The position numbers and the translations under genes were made by a program. Of a stretch of 64,000 nt of DNA, positions 10,001-20,274 are shown one piece after another (within the stretch, counting starts at the first letter, position 1; every line of letters starts with the position of its first letter). The notes beneath the pieces were generated by a model. The model was given only the letters and a program-made list of their open reading frames with translations, did not search any database and was not told where the DNA came from. Origin of the DNA: Heterobilharzia americana (Eukaryota; Platyhelminthes; Trematoda; Strigeidida; Schistosomatidae); assembly GCA_944470555.2 (NCBI GenBank), contig OX104127.1, positions 112,930,741 through 112,994,740 on the forward strand, read 5' to 3'.

Positions 10001-13000
10001 GATCTTCAAGCAAGAACAGGTGGATTAGTAGTAGAGTTGCGAAAAGTCAAAATCACTCATTATGAGGACCTGAAGGAAATTTAAATCCAGAGCTTCTTTA
10101 ATGTATTATCCCATCTTATCATTAGGTAATTTGGTGATGCATGAAAGGCGTTACAAAATCCTAACCAAGCAGGAACCTCCGCAACATCCTGTGCTGCAAA
10201 GCAGGAAACAACTTGGGTGCTGACTCTGGAGGAGGGAATATCATCGGGTTTTAGTGGACGACAAATGTAAAGAGTCATCCTTCCTTACGATCCCTCTGAT
10301 CTATACTTCCAAATTATGTGGGACCCTCCTTAGTGAATGTCAGCTTGTCTTTCGTGAGTCACATTTCAGATAGCCACTGTGCTAATAAGAGCTTTCTCAA
10401 CCACCACCCTCATTTTACGCATCTCGAAGTGCTAACGACGCATAATGCTGTAAATACAACAACCGTAGGTTTAGCCAATAAGATTGCACTTTTAGCCTTT
10501 AATGGACTGGTTTTGTCGAGTTTTTGACAGTCAGCAAACGACAACAAGGGCATTTAAATGCTCCAAGCTGTCGAAGAATCAACCCATAATTCATGGTTTT
10601 CGGATACAGTAGAGGAAAGTCTGGTTTATCTCCCAACCAACCATTCATTAGACACAAGTTAACCCGATGCAAGTGTTTAAATTTCCTTTCAGTTTACATT
10701 TCTCTCCAAGGTCTCCATTTGCTTATCTTAAAATTTCCTGGGAAAAAATCCAATTTATTATATCATTTTTCTAGTGTTGCTCTAGCCATATCTGGAGAAT
10801 CGAAGGTTATTTGGAGTGACCTAGAAGTATGGATGATTGAGAGGAGAGCATGCCTTGAAAGATGGTAGGTATTTGTAACCTTAAAACAAAACTTACATTT
10901 TATCTACTACGTATCTTACTGATTTATATCTTATTAAATTCAGCAGATTTCTACTCAAACATTCCGGAATCCTATGTATGACACCTCAGCAGCATAGGTC
11001 TTTGGGGAGGACATTTTTCGGCATTGTGGAGTAGTTCTCTCACCGAAGAATGTCTTTCAAACCTAATCCGAAAGTCTAATATTTTGACCTTTGCTAATTG
11101 ATGATCTTTTAATATAATGTTTTTGGATTGACGAGCGCTTTCTACGAAGACCTTTAAAGGTCAGAGGGAGCCTTTGTGGGAGGCTAAGCATTTCGAAGTT
11201 ATACGGCTGAGTAAAGCTTCTATAAACTTACAGCTATCCACTCAGCAAGATTGTTTTTCACAATCGGCCAATAAAGAAAGGTAACTTCCCTTAACGCTTA
11301 AATCAAAAAGCGATCTAAAGTTAATGTTGCATTCCATCTTTTAGATGCAATTCCTCTCGTTAATTTTGATCTAACTTTCTGATTATCTTTCTGAGGCTGA
11401 CTTGTAGAACCTGACTTCTCAGAGCTCAGTGATCTTGTTCGTGAGTCGAAGATCATAGTTTTCGAAATCTTTTTCTAATTGAGTAGTGAGGAAATTAGTT
11501 GTTCTATGAGTTGTTTCGTGTTAGGTTGAGTAAAGCGTATGACCTTCCTATCTATTCTACTTCCTTTTTCCTTAGAAGCAATATTCAGTACCTTGATACA
11601 CTTATATTTACTATCCTCTTCCTCTTACGGGACTAACTATTTGTCGCATCCGCTCTATTCTTCTAGCTGGATTCAAACCGATTGAAGCTTAACTTAAAAT
11701 TTCAAAAAGGCTGTACGCGATCAGCCTCTAACAGGTGTTCCGACGACTTTGTGGTCACGCACTATTAATAATCCAACCTCTTCAGGTACTTTAAGAAGTA
11801 ACCCTGCACTGTGTAGGCAGCAAGGAAATGCCAACTGCCCTCACAACTTAATCACCACTAAAGTTTACTCAGATCTTTACCAATTTAAATAACCTGTCTT
11901 TTAATCTTTCTTCACATTTCCCAATAAACACTCTTACGTTATGATCAATTTGTTCCAGTTCTGTAGCTCTCGATAACGATTGGAGTTCACGAAACAGTGT
12001 CTTCTGTTTTCTTAAACCAGGCTCCAAAATAAATATAGTTCTCTATGTCCAAACCTTCATCAAATAGACCAAGAAGCGTCTCCAATCAAAAATTCGGCAT
12101 ATTCAACCATGAATGTGTGCTCTGCTTGCTAGATGCACATACAGGACCCAAGTACGATCAATTACTTAACCTTACCCAAATAAAATGCTGAATCTGCAAA
12201 GTCTACTCTTCGAGTTTGTAGACGTTTGGTGGCTAGTTATCCTGGTTTTGCAGGTGTAGGTATAGCAGGAAGTGAACTCGACTGGATCTCATCTCAATTG
12301 ACAGTCGTTTGAGCCCTGACTGACTAAACAGTGAAGTGAGGAGTAAAAGGAGAAGAGAAACTTGCCATTGTCTCCTTGTAATCTCTACTTACGCAATCAC
12401 TGACTGTGGTTCAGTCTGGGTTTACCCAACACTGTCTTCTATGTCTCGCTCTTTCCGCCAAACCACTGCTCACCATCATTGTGAAAACTGTTGGTCAACT
12501 TACATTTAAGTTGCTCTCGCTTTTCATCGTGGTCAGAACCTGCTGGAATCAGTCTTCTAGCATCAATCAGTTCGGATGACGTCACGGAAATCCAATGACG
12601 TTTTCTAACCTTCGGGTGCAGGTTAACAATTATCTTTACCACTGTTTCTACAGCAGACAACATCACACCAGGTTTCCTCAGGACGAGCGTCGCTGTCAAA
12701 TCCAGACAAGTGCTTCGCTACTTCCTCCCTAAGTACGTACTCCACATTCTCATCTTCCAATCAAGCTCACAGCCTTACTATCACTTGTTTCCTGGACCAG
12801 TAAGGTGCAGGCCCAAACGAGCCACTACTAGCGCATGATAAAAATCCACACACACTCCAGGAAGAAAGGCAATCCTTCACCAACGGCTTATGGCAATATG
12901 ATCTGTGTCCATCGTTGGTTTGGTGTTGGCGGACGTCATGTGACAGTCTCTCTTCCTATGTCTGAGATTAGTGTAGGCCAGAAACAAGTGACAGTCAGAA

Positions 13001-14712
13001 CAAAATTACAACAGACGATCACCGGTTCTTTGACAATGGATGTCCTAGATACCTCTAAGATGCCTTCCCGGTTGGCTCAGCTTTGCTATTTGAGTGTTAA
13101 CTTCACCTAGCATTAGGACCATTTCTGGAAATTTTGTCTTCTGTAGCCAAGTTGACAACTTCTGATAGAATTCATGTCAGGTCCACGCTGATCAAGACTG
13201 CATAAGTTGGACTTCCTGTTAAGCATGAAATCCAAAGCCGGAAAAGTGAAAGCTTGTTTTCTCTCTAGACTTAGAAACATGAGATAGTAATATTACGTAG
13301 GTTGTAGTCTACTTTTTACTCCTTAAGGGAAACATATAACTCTCACTCAAACATTCAAAAAGATTTTGACGTTATCCCTATTGACACACTTGCAGATTCT
13401 TCTAGCTATCTCCTTGCAGCAAACAAGGTTTGTAGCGTCCTGGGGTTTCGTTCTTTAATTATTGGGAGGGGTGAACAACTCCAGACTTACAAGTGTGCGG
13501 ATCATGCATTTGCAGAACTTTGAGATGGATGTCTTTTACGTGAAAAGACACTGCTATCCTAAAACGGATTCAGGAAAGAGCTGCACACTACGACAAGACC
13601 TTACGTGAATCGCATAGCCGCTCTAAAGTCGCAGCAGTAGAACTGGTGGCTTTGAAGGAATATGAACACCGTGAATCATACCACTCATAATACCTTTATC
13701 CTAACAGATCTCTTTTAGGCTTTACTCAGAAACAAGAGTACAGCATGAGAAGTACTAAAGAAGATACGGGCTAAATCGTTTGCACTTGGGATCTCCAAGT
13801 CATGGAACTTGTCTTCGAAGCTGATATAACCCTTTTTATTCTCTCAAAAAGCAGGAGCCGCCTAGATTCCTCTAGTGAAAATAAGTCAATCAAGATGCTT
13901 CGTATCGAGAAAAAGACCTTAGTCAATAACACTAACAGAGCTATGATTAGTAGTTGATTATGTGCACTTTCAAGTTTCATAAAGTCAGGAATATAACTGT
14001 AACTATTAAAAACAAACAATGTCTTCTAACAGTATAAAGGTAATGTCGAAGGACCCACCATTCATTGCTACAACAATAAGTTTGAACCTCACTGGTCCAC
14101 CACTCCTTTGATGTCATAGTCTAACTTAGGTGTAAAGAACTTCTATGAAATTAGATTGTTGCATTAAAAGAGAAACTGAGTTTTTTAACACCAAAAAGTC
14201 CAGGTAAAACATTCAGAAACCGGCATTCTCAAGTGTTAAACAGTAAATGACACTTCCTACCTCGAGGAAACCGAGCCGCTACATGTTGATGAAGGCGTTT
14301 GCAGGCAAAGTTAGATGCTCTGGCTCCTCCATGTCCATCAAAAACTGCAAAATAGCTCACTCTAGTTCTGAAAACAAACAGCTCGAGAATCATGATTCGA
14401 TTACATTTCACTGGAGACTCCTCGACACATGAGTTGTGCCAAGTTATCCACCAGCACATGGGAATCTTGCATTTCTGGTCTTTCACCTTTCCTGGCGATA
14501 ACTGAGGAAAGTACTGGAATAAGTTCTTTTGAACAATCATCTGATAATTTTCAAAGACAAACATTACCGATCGACATCGATTCCTTTCGATTAACATCCT
14601 CAGCTGACTGCTCGGCTTTTTCTGCAATCAGAGTTATGATTTTTAAAAAGATATGCGTACGTAATTCACCACTTTCGACGCTAGGCTCGGGTAAATCATC
14701 GAAAAGGCTCAT
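6994..14712 (-). CDS. ILKAP: PP2C-type Ser/Thr protein phosphatase, ILKAP-like, exons 1-6 (3' part lies off the left edge)
   Basis: This is a metal-dependent PP2C family phosphatase. ILKAP in animals dephosphorylates targets of the integrin-linked kinase pathway; that role here is inferred from homology. Six exons join in frame to give the first 177 residues; human ILKAP is about 390. The N-terminus MSLFDDLPEPS resembles the human start MDLFGDLPEP. Later come GERPEMQD (about 54-61), YFAVFDGHGG (about 86-95, with the metal-binding Asp), DGSTA (154-158) and NLGDS (about 172-176), all standard PP2C motifs in the right order. Introns are 39, 27 (or 42), 37, 7027 and 58 bp, all GT-AG. Exon 6 ends in phase 0 at 6994. 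No further exon is recognisable between 1 and 6993, so the C-terminal half should lie outside the window. The assignment to ILKAP rather than another PP2C rests on the N-terminus and the VSYFAVFDGHGG context. Confidence 0.9.
7140..7233 (-). CDS. ILKAP: ILKAP-like exon 5
   Basis: 94 nt encoding GTQQVEKDIKRVLYDSYKKT then DEEFLREACQ, equivalent to human VEKTVKRCLLDTFKHTDEEF. The acceptor is pyrimidine-rich (ttcttcttcag) and the donor GT is at 7139-7138. It lies 7 kb from exon 4, across intron 4. Confidence 0.92.
8080..8230 (+). mobile_element. Possible RTE reverse transcriptase fragment (family A-like)
   Basis: The plus strand reads YNHRLISLIDSFEG, resembling the RTE NHRGISLTNIVSKI box. A frameshift then leads to a segment ending NDQ, in the position of the ..GRGCIDQ box. 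It is cut off at 8230 by a family B 3' end in the opposite orientation. Weak evidence. Confidence 0.4.
8231..8437 (-). mobile_element. 5'-truncated family B RTE 3' end
   Basis: The minus-strand frame reads RWRRSCEEELRACGLSWSQV then HWRRATESLCSIRNPRDK and stop, the usual C-terminus of this RTE family. An A/T-rich (AAATAA)-type tail lies at 8231-8262. It closely resembles the 3' end at 36760-36900 of the twin-primed copy. It is a typical 5'-truncated insertion in ILKAP intron 4. Confidence 0.75.
8560..8850 (-). mobile_element. Family A RTE fragment (pre-RT linker)
   Basis: The minus strand gives AEHFEKQFNW followed by WNIGTGSPTLSDFGK, matching RWAEHFEEQFNWPPAT and DIETGPPTLEEVEK of the element at 1-2611. 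It is frameshifted and short, a decayed piece in ILKAP intron 4. Confidence 0.55.
9110..9400 (-). mobile_element. CR1/Jockey-like reverse transcriptase fragment
   Basis: The 66-codon minus frame at 9323-9123 reads FDWKQLAVVLVYKGGNK, CRPISLVFSFTKVIER and SVLTESEHGF. These correspond to the DWK..VVPVYKGG, NYRPISL and SQHGF boxes of CR1/Jockey-type RTs. Only the N-terminal RT portion is present. Confidence 0.65.
9870..10010 (-). repeat. tRNA-like SINE fragment
   Basis: The minus strand has GGTCCGAATCCTGCG (B-box-like), then CTTCCTACCGAGGTTTGGGC, the same unit as at 4085-4192. In ILKAP intron 4. Confidence 0.5.
10020..12419. other. ILKAP intron 4 DNA, no recognisable gene
   Basis: Reading frames here (for example plus-strand 10318-10527 and 10593-10868) show no family motif I recognise and no paired splice logic. 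AT-rich, no clear repeat unit. Confidence 0.5.
12420..13200 (-). mobile_element. Family A RTE relic (endonuclease end and linker)
   Basis: The minus strand reads from an endonuclease end (complement of 12890-12930, matching TDHIAIRHRW of the copy at 53.5 kb) to a linker at 12699-12439: RHWISVTSSELIDARRLIPA then DEKREQLK and WFGGKSE. The copy at 148-540 has SQWISAASSKLMDARECIPA. The RT is missing. Confidence 0.7.
13200..14260. other. ILKAP intron 4 DNA next to exon 4, unassigned
   Basis: A minus-strand stretch around 13700-13850 reads ISFEDKFHDLEIPSANDLAR in one frame. It could be coding debris from a retroelement, but it does not match PP2C, so it is not an ILKAP exon. Nothing else is recognised. 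Confidence 0.4.
14261..14367 (-). CDS. ILKAP: ILKAP-like exon 4 (FDGHGG metal-binding motif)
   Basis: 107 nt encoding ITRVSYFAVFDGHGGARAS, then NFACKRLHQHVAARFPR. The FDGHGG Asp/Gly motif coordinates the PP2C metal pair. A 37-bp intron precedes it. The split codon at the start (at|a) gives the Ile of the conserved ITRVSYFAVF. Confidence 0.93.
14405..14540 (-). CDS. ILKAP: ILKAP-like exon 3
   Basis: 136 nt encoding ...SSVIARKGERPEMQD followed by SHVLVDNLAQLMCRG. GERPEMQD is the first conserved PP2C motif (human ERKGEREEMQDAHV). The acceptor may be at 14542-14541 or 15 bp further downstream at 14527-14526; both keep the frame, the second dropping five residues. Confidence 0.88.
14568..14621 (-). 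CDS. ILKAP: ILKAP-like exon 2
   Basis: 54 nt encoding a polar linker (QKAEQSAEDVNRKESMSI) that corresponds to the low-complexity N-terminal region of ILKAP. It is flanked by a 39-bp intron upstream and a 27- or 42-bp intron downstream. It is not conserved in sequence; support comes from the reading frame and canonical splice sites. Confidence 0.78.
14661..14712 (-). CDS. ILKAP: ILKAP-like exon 1 (start codon)
   Basis: ATG at 14712-14710, 17 codons plus 1 nt, encoding MSLFDDLPEPSVESGEL. The DLPEP motif matches the human N-terminus, which supports this start. The donor GT follows at 14660-14659. Confidence 0.88.
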
Positions 14713-14999
14713 CTACTTGGTATCCGCCATAAATGCCAAGGCTGTCCAATACTCAATATTTTAGACGAGCTAGTGCAAATCAACTGATTTCACCGCACTT
14801 TCTTCTAAGTCTTGCGGGACATTTCCAAACCTTTGGTGAATTCCGATGCGATAGGTCTACCCACTTCCCCCCTTTAGCTCTGGTATGACCCTCGTTATAT
14901 TTCAGACGATAATGCCCTTGAAGTAGAGTAAACCCTGTTGATTTTTGTGCAAAATTCTCTGACGTTTAGTAATCCCCTATCCACGAAAGAATCTGACCA

Positions 15000-17000
15000 C
15001 TAACATCCAACCTTGCTGTTTTGCTTGCTAGGATGGTGCATGAGGTTGAGGAAAATGCCTTGGCATATACATGAAAATCAAGTGAACAGAAACTTGGAAG
15101 TTCCAGTATACCGTCCACTTATCACAGGCTTCCGGAAACTTCGAGGCACAGCACCTATCCCTTTCGGAAACTGTATCTGGCATCTCTCATTGCCCCCTTT
15201 CTGTCTAGGTATTCTCTGACATGGTTGTTTACCAGGCTTTTCATTAGTTTTATCAGCACTGGTAGATGTGCTACAAGTCGACAGAATTTCAAGTCGCCTG
15301 TCTCATCTTTTGAAGGAGAGAAAGAGAATGTCACCCTCACGGAAGCACATATCTGTTTAAAGGTGTGTTACAATAGGCCACAGAGCGGGCCGCATATGGC
15401 CTCCGCACCATGTTCCACTACAAGTGGCCGAGTGTCAGCGAGTCCCGGTGATATTCCTGCTTGGAGCTTCGACAGTTTTTCAAGAAACGTAGCGCGGTTT
15501 ACCGGTATTCCATACAACTCTTCTACGTTGGGTGGTGCTGAAGGTTGTTCAGGCGGCTGGTGGTTCTGGTCAGAGGACGGAATGTTTAGTTGTGTGTCGT
15601 TAAGCGTTTTGGCAGTTTCCACTCCAGCGAGGTTCCCTCCATTTGGACTTTCATAACACAAGCTCACTGGCTAGTGGACCTTCTATCCGCAGCTAATCTA
15701 CATAAGCTATTGGAATCCGCCTCAGGGTTCTCGGTTAGGTCTGTCAGAAATGACCTCCAGAACCTCCCTAACTTTGGTGTTGCATAGAGTCCATGGGGTC
15801 ATATACGCGCTTTATTCTGACTTTTCTGAAGATCCTTTGGCTCTACCATGCCTTCCCCTTGGCTCACTCCCTTGCTTCAGACATGAGGTCCTCCTCCTAA
15901 GTATTTTTGAGACCACTGGGACGCTTTCAGAGACAGCTCTCTGAATGATGTCCTTCGCTAGTTCCCAAAGCTAGTTAGTCGACTACGTACTCATCCCCTG
16001 GGGTCGTGACGCTATCAACAGATGTGAGTTCATAGTCACGTAGCTAACTTTATTGTAACAAAGATAGGGGGTATATCCTTATCATGACAGTTGTTTACTG
16101 ATTGCTGAATTAAACACCACCACGTTGTGCTCGCTGCTGCGGAAAGGGGTTTGGACCTCGACGTTTTCCGCCAACATAAGGTCGCTAGTAAGAAAGGAAC
16201 CCAGTTCGAAAGCTTTTCCCACCCGATTCCCAACGACTGTCATTCATTCAACTAATCTTTTTTGGCAGCAGTGAGTAGATTCCGGTCGAACGTTCGGCTT
16301 GAGGTTGCCTTGTCCCGCCCAAGGTTGAGAGTTGGGACATTAAAATCCCCTGCTACGATGACCTGATCATACCCTAAAGTCGTCACCATGGATACTTACG
16401 GCATTTGCTGATGCCGTTCCACTTCTCTAGCAGGGGTTGGGCAGACTTTGCATACTAGGTAATTAGTGTAACCGACTATGAGGCTGTATCATACAAGGTC
16501 TTGGCACTCTGATAGTACAGTTTCAGTAGCTCGTTCACTTATGGAATGGTCACTCGTATCCAATGCTACTCGGCCTCCCTTTTTATGTCCTTTGTCTCTC
16601 CTAAACAGGAACATACCATCTATATTAGCTTCGACGTCGATGATATCCGGCGGATTATACTTTTAGAGCAAATGAGGAGCGGGGGGACCGTAGTTCTGCC
16701 ATCCCACCCGCAAGTCGCTTCCCATTTCTGGAAAGACGCTTGGGGTGCTTCTTCCGATACGGGATGTTGTGTGTGGCGGTAAAAGTTTTTACTAGCCTGC
16801 CAGTTGTAATGGAAACGGTACAGTCAAGTTTCTCCACACAGCAGCTTCTGGAGTTACGACTGGGTCACGATCATCTTAGATGTCATGTCTATTTATAGCA
16901 ATCGTGGTGTGAGTTCGACGAGGGACAAAACCTCGAAATTCTATTGCAAATTTTCAGTGCGGTGGCTCTATTGGCTAGAACCCCAAGGCTACTTTCCGCG
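15000..17000 (-). mobile_element. Decayed CR1/Perere-like non-LTR element
   Basis: On the minus strand, a VIVAGDFNVPTLN-type endonuclease motif lies at about 16310-16370. A linker frame follows at 15667-15368 (PPNVEELYGIPVNRATFLEK then ISPGLADTRPLV), then an RT-like piece at 15340-15155 (LVAHLPVLIKLMKSLVNNHV). Stops and frameshifts are common. It lies just upstream of the ILKAP start, in the same orientation as ILKAP. Confidence 0.65.
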
Positions 17001-17314
17001 GGAAGTTCGGTTAGTTTCATCTTTTTCTTACCATATGTAGCTGTGTCATAATAGTATGTTCCTAAATCTGATTTCTCAAACTAAAACTTTGGTTTTCAGT
17101 GGACAAGGTAGTTGGCTATCAACCCATCGTAATCCTTACAGTTATCATTTCTACGAAGATCAATTTTCTCTTTCACCGAATGTGTCGCTGTTATTTGTTT
17201 TACTTGCGAGATGTAGCCTACGACTAGTCTACAGGAGAACCGGTATTCTACTCAAAAATCTTTTTCCCGGTCCCTTCTAATCTATTATGGTTACATATGA
17301 GGTATTCCGTCCCC

Positions 17315-17334
17315 GGGGGTGGGGGGTGGGGGGG
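17315..17334 (+). repeat. G-rich tract (G5-T-G6-T-G7)
   Basis: Eighteen G in 20 bases, interrupted by two T. It could form a G-quadruplex on the plus strand; no gene is adjacent. Confidence 0.85.
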
Positions 17335-17339
17335 TTGCA

Positions 17340-20270
17340 GAAATCAAACGAATCAACGCCGAGGTCATCATCCAGGATGCGAGAGGACTAAATTAGTCTA
17401 CATCCCCTCTTCAGATAAACGAAAAAGTTTAGAGGTTGCTTAAGGCTCTTCGTGGGGAAGATGAACTAGGTTTATCGTTACTTTGGTGGTAACACTGCCA
17501 CTCTTAACAAATCTTCGTCGAATCATTTGAATTTTCTGCAAAGTGACCAACGTATTCAGAGTGTTTTGGCTGCAGAAGCACCACAAATCCCATCCGCCTT
17601 TAGGTGGTGACTCAGGATAAACCCTAAGTATCTTTGCCCTTAAACTCGAACTAACGGTTGAGTATTCATTAAATATCTACCAGAATAGCCACTCGAACTT
17701 TGTGTTTCCAGGTCAGGCATGGGTGCAGCCCTGTTATATCATCACTATCAAAAATGATTCCCCATATCTTAGCGTCATCAGCTAATAGCAGTGGTGATGA
17801 TGACTTACACATATTTGGTGCTCGATTAAAGTAAGGAAGAAAGAGCACCAGCTTAGGGATACTGTGGGGTACACTGTCTTGAACATATTCTCATTGTTAC
17901 CTTCAAAGGCTCCACATGAATGGAATACACAGTCGCAGGAACAAATACGACTATCCCCAAAACAACTACTTAAAATATCTAAATATCAGCTAAATAACGT
18001 CCTAATACTTCAGGAGATATCTTTATCTTTGCAAGTTGTTTTCGGATATATGCGTCCGCCCACCGCCACTGCTTTTCAGGTATGGCATCAAGCCGGGTCT
18101 TTTTATTTTTGTTGTAAGCTTCGGTAAATTTACGTTTTCCGTTACCGTCTGCCATAGCAGCATATCAATTGTCCTGTTTTCTAAAAATGGCTGAGGATCA
18201 TTACTCTGGGGCAGATAGCTGTAGCAATTCAGCTTCCAATCTTTCGGATACGCAGACCATCACCAGGCTCCAGTCGGGTCGAAGTTCACACCCTCCCAGG
18301 GCTAATTAACTCACAGGAATTTAGGTCCAACTTATTTATTTTCACTCTGCCGAGTAACAATAAAGTAGGAGTTCTTCGTGTTTCACGGCTGTGCTCCCAG
18401 CGTTTACTGGCGGCGTCAGACTTTTCTCTCTGACCAGCCAACGAAAAGCATGGACAGTGTTTCACAACGTCCACCTAGGCGGTCGTAAGCCAGCGCAAGT
18501 GCTGCTCCGTGTGCTACAGATTTTTCAGATCTTTAGGTTGATGGTCCCCTTTTCAAAAACTGTAGCTCATAAGTCCGCCGCAGTCACTTCAGGGCATCTA
18601 TGAACCTTTTCATCAGTCTGACCCGGTAAAATTAGCAAAGACCGAGGTCGTAGAGGTCGAGACAACGCCAACCCAATCCGGACTGCGAGCAACCACCGGT
18701 TCAACCAGTGATATTAGACCTATTACCGATATATGCCCTTGTGCTAGCTCCGTGAATATCGACCAAGTTGCTCATGTTACTAAACTGTGGTACGATAGCT
18801 GCAGCATCCAAAAAGACATGAAAGGACTCCGACCACCACGTATTCAGGTTTCTCAGTCATTTTCTAGATAAGTAAATAAATAAGTTTTTATTCTCACTGT
18901 AATAATTTAACATGGGAGAAGCCAGTTTACAGGCATCATCACATTGATATGTGTCGAAAAATCTACAAGATTTTACGGGTCCTGAATAGTACAGAGGGGA
19001 GGTCGTTTAACTCCATCAAAAACATCAGATCGCGATTACGGGACAAAGAAAATACCACTTTCAGCATATGCAGTGCGTCAAAGTGATGATAATAAAAATT
19101 CCTATTCCCATGTAATAGATTTAACATGACAGATACCAGTTCACAAGCACCGTTAAAATGATGGCTTTGAAAGTTTATAGAATAATGCCGGGAATTATAT
19201 CACTCACATAGCAAGTTATTGATATACATAAACTTATTAAAACTTTCTGCGAATCAAGAGACGGGTATGGATTTCCATCTGTCATTACACAGATAGGTTC
19301 CACTATCAACAACAAAAGCGCGCAATGTTCAAAGTTTGCGTTATAACTAGACGACGTTGTTACTCCATTTGAATAGTTTCTTATTTAGTGATACGAACAT
19401 CCACTCACTAGGTTCTTCAGTTTTTAGGTTTGCTGACCACAAAAGGCCTATTTATACGATCTGGAGTATCAGTAAGTATCCACGGTTATGTAACCAAGGT
19501 GAGTGTCTAAATCTATGCATTTCCAGTTCACCATACAATGTTTAGAGGTAGTATACATCAATTCCACTGAGAGCACTTCCAGTAGTAGATGAAGGTAGAC
19601 GTTAAGACGGTTAATAGTCCAAACGGCAGTAGTTGCATATGGACTTCAGGCATAGTTCATATTGGCGTAAGCAGCATCATTCGAGAAGTGTATTTGATGC
19701 ATGGTAACTTTTACTTAAAAAGATCACTTGATACAGAGTGCTATGGGACGTGTAGTGTGGTGTTACTACAGGTAAGTCATATTCCGAGCCAAAAAGTATA
19801 TTGGCCTCTCGTTTGATCATTTGTTCAGAATGTTTGTGCCACTATGGCTGTTAGGAGACTTTAGCCGATTCGTCGCGAGAAGAATCCTGACCAGCTGATG
19901 AGTTGATTGTGAGGATGTTCCAGAAACCGTGAAGGATCGGGAGCAGTCCAATAATTCACGGAGTTAAACATCAGGCATTATTTCCACTTAGTAGATATGT
20001 CCAGATTGAAATCCGGCATCGAACGTCGTCATCGAGCCGTTGCTGTAAAGTAAAAAAGAAAGGAGAAGCACTGGCAGACGTGGGAAAAGAAATTACCACG
20101 CAGACCGGCTTGGAAAAGGGAGGAGCTCTTATACTTTTAGACCTATCCAAACTTTGTGTACATTTTCATGTATGTGTGTGTGATTAGCCACATAGTTTTT
20201 CCATCATAAGATTCTTAAAACTTTTCTACACAAGCGTATCGTAGTAGCTTTGAGAGGGAACCAGTGTATA
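17340..20270. other. Intergenic DNA, possible ORF1 region of a decayed retroelement
   Basis: A Lys/Arg-rich minus-strand frame at 18474-18286 (GQREKSDAASKRWEHSRETR) lies upstream, in minus-strand terms, of the 15-17 kb CR1-like relic. It could be its ORF1; this is inference only. Two diverged direct copies of a 55-bp unit occur at about 18891 and 19092. No host exon recognised. Confidence 0.35.
18891..19160 (+). repeat. Diverged direct repeat, about 200-bp period
   Basis: Both 18891-18945 and 19097-19160 contain TGTAATA(G)ATTTAACATG, then AGA..CCAGTT(T/C)ACA and GCA(T/C)C. By eye they differ at several positions. Possibly two units of a tandem repeat or of one dispersed element. Confidence 0.5.
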
Positions 20271-20274
20271 TAAG

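Noticed and set aside
10593..10868. Plus-strand 91-codon frame ending before a GT (MIERRACLERW)
   Set aside because: No family motif, no supporting neighbouring exon on the plus strand, and it sits inside an ILKAP intron.
13771..14019. Minus-strand 82-codon hydrophobic frame just downstream of ILKAP exon 4
   Set aside because: It does not resemble the next ILKAP segment, which is found clearly at 7140-7233.
19890..19930. CTGATGAG followed by GAAAC, suggesting a hammerhead ribozyme
   Set aside because: The 21 nt between the two core motifs cannot form stem II, and the closing pair would be G-A. No partner for stem III is seen.
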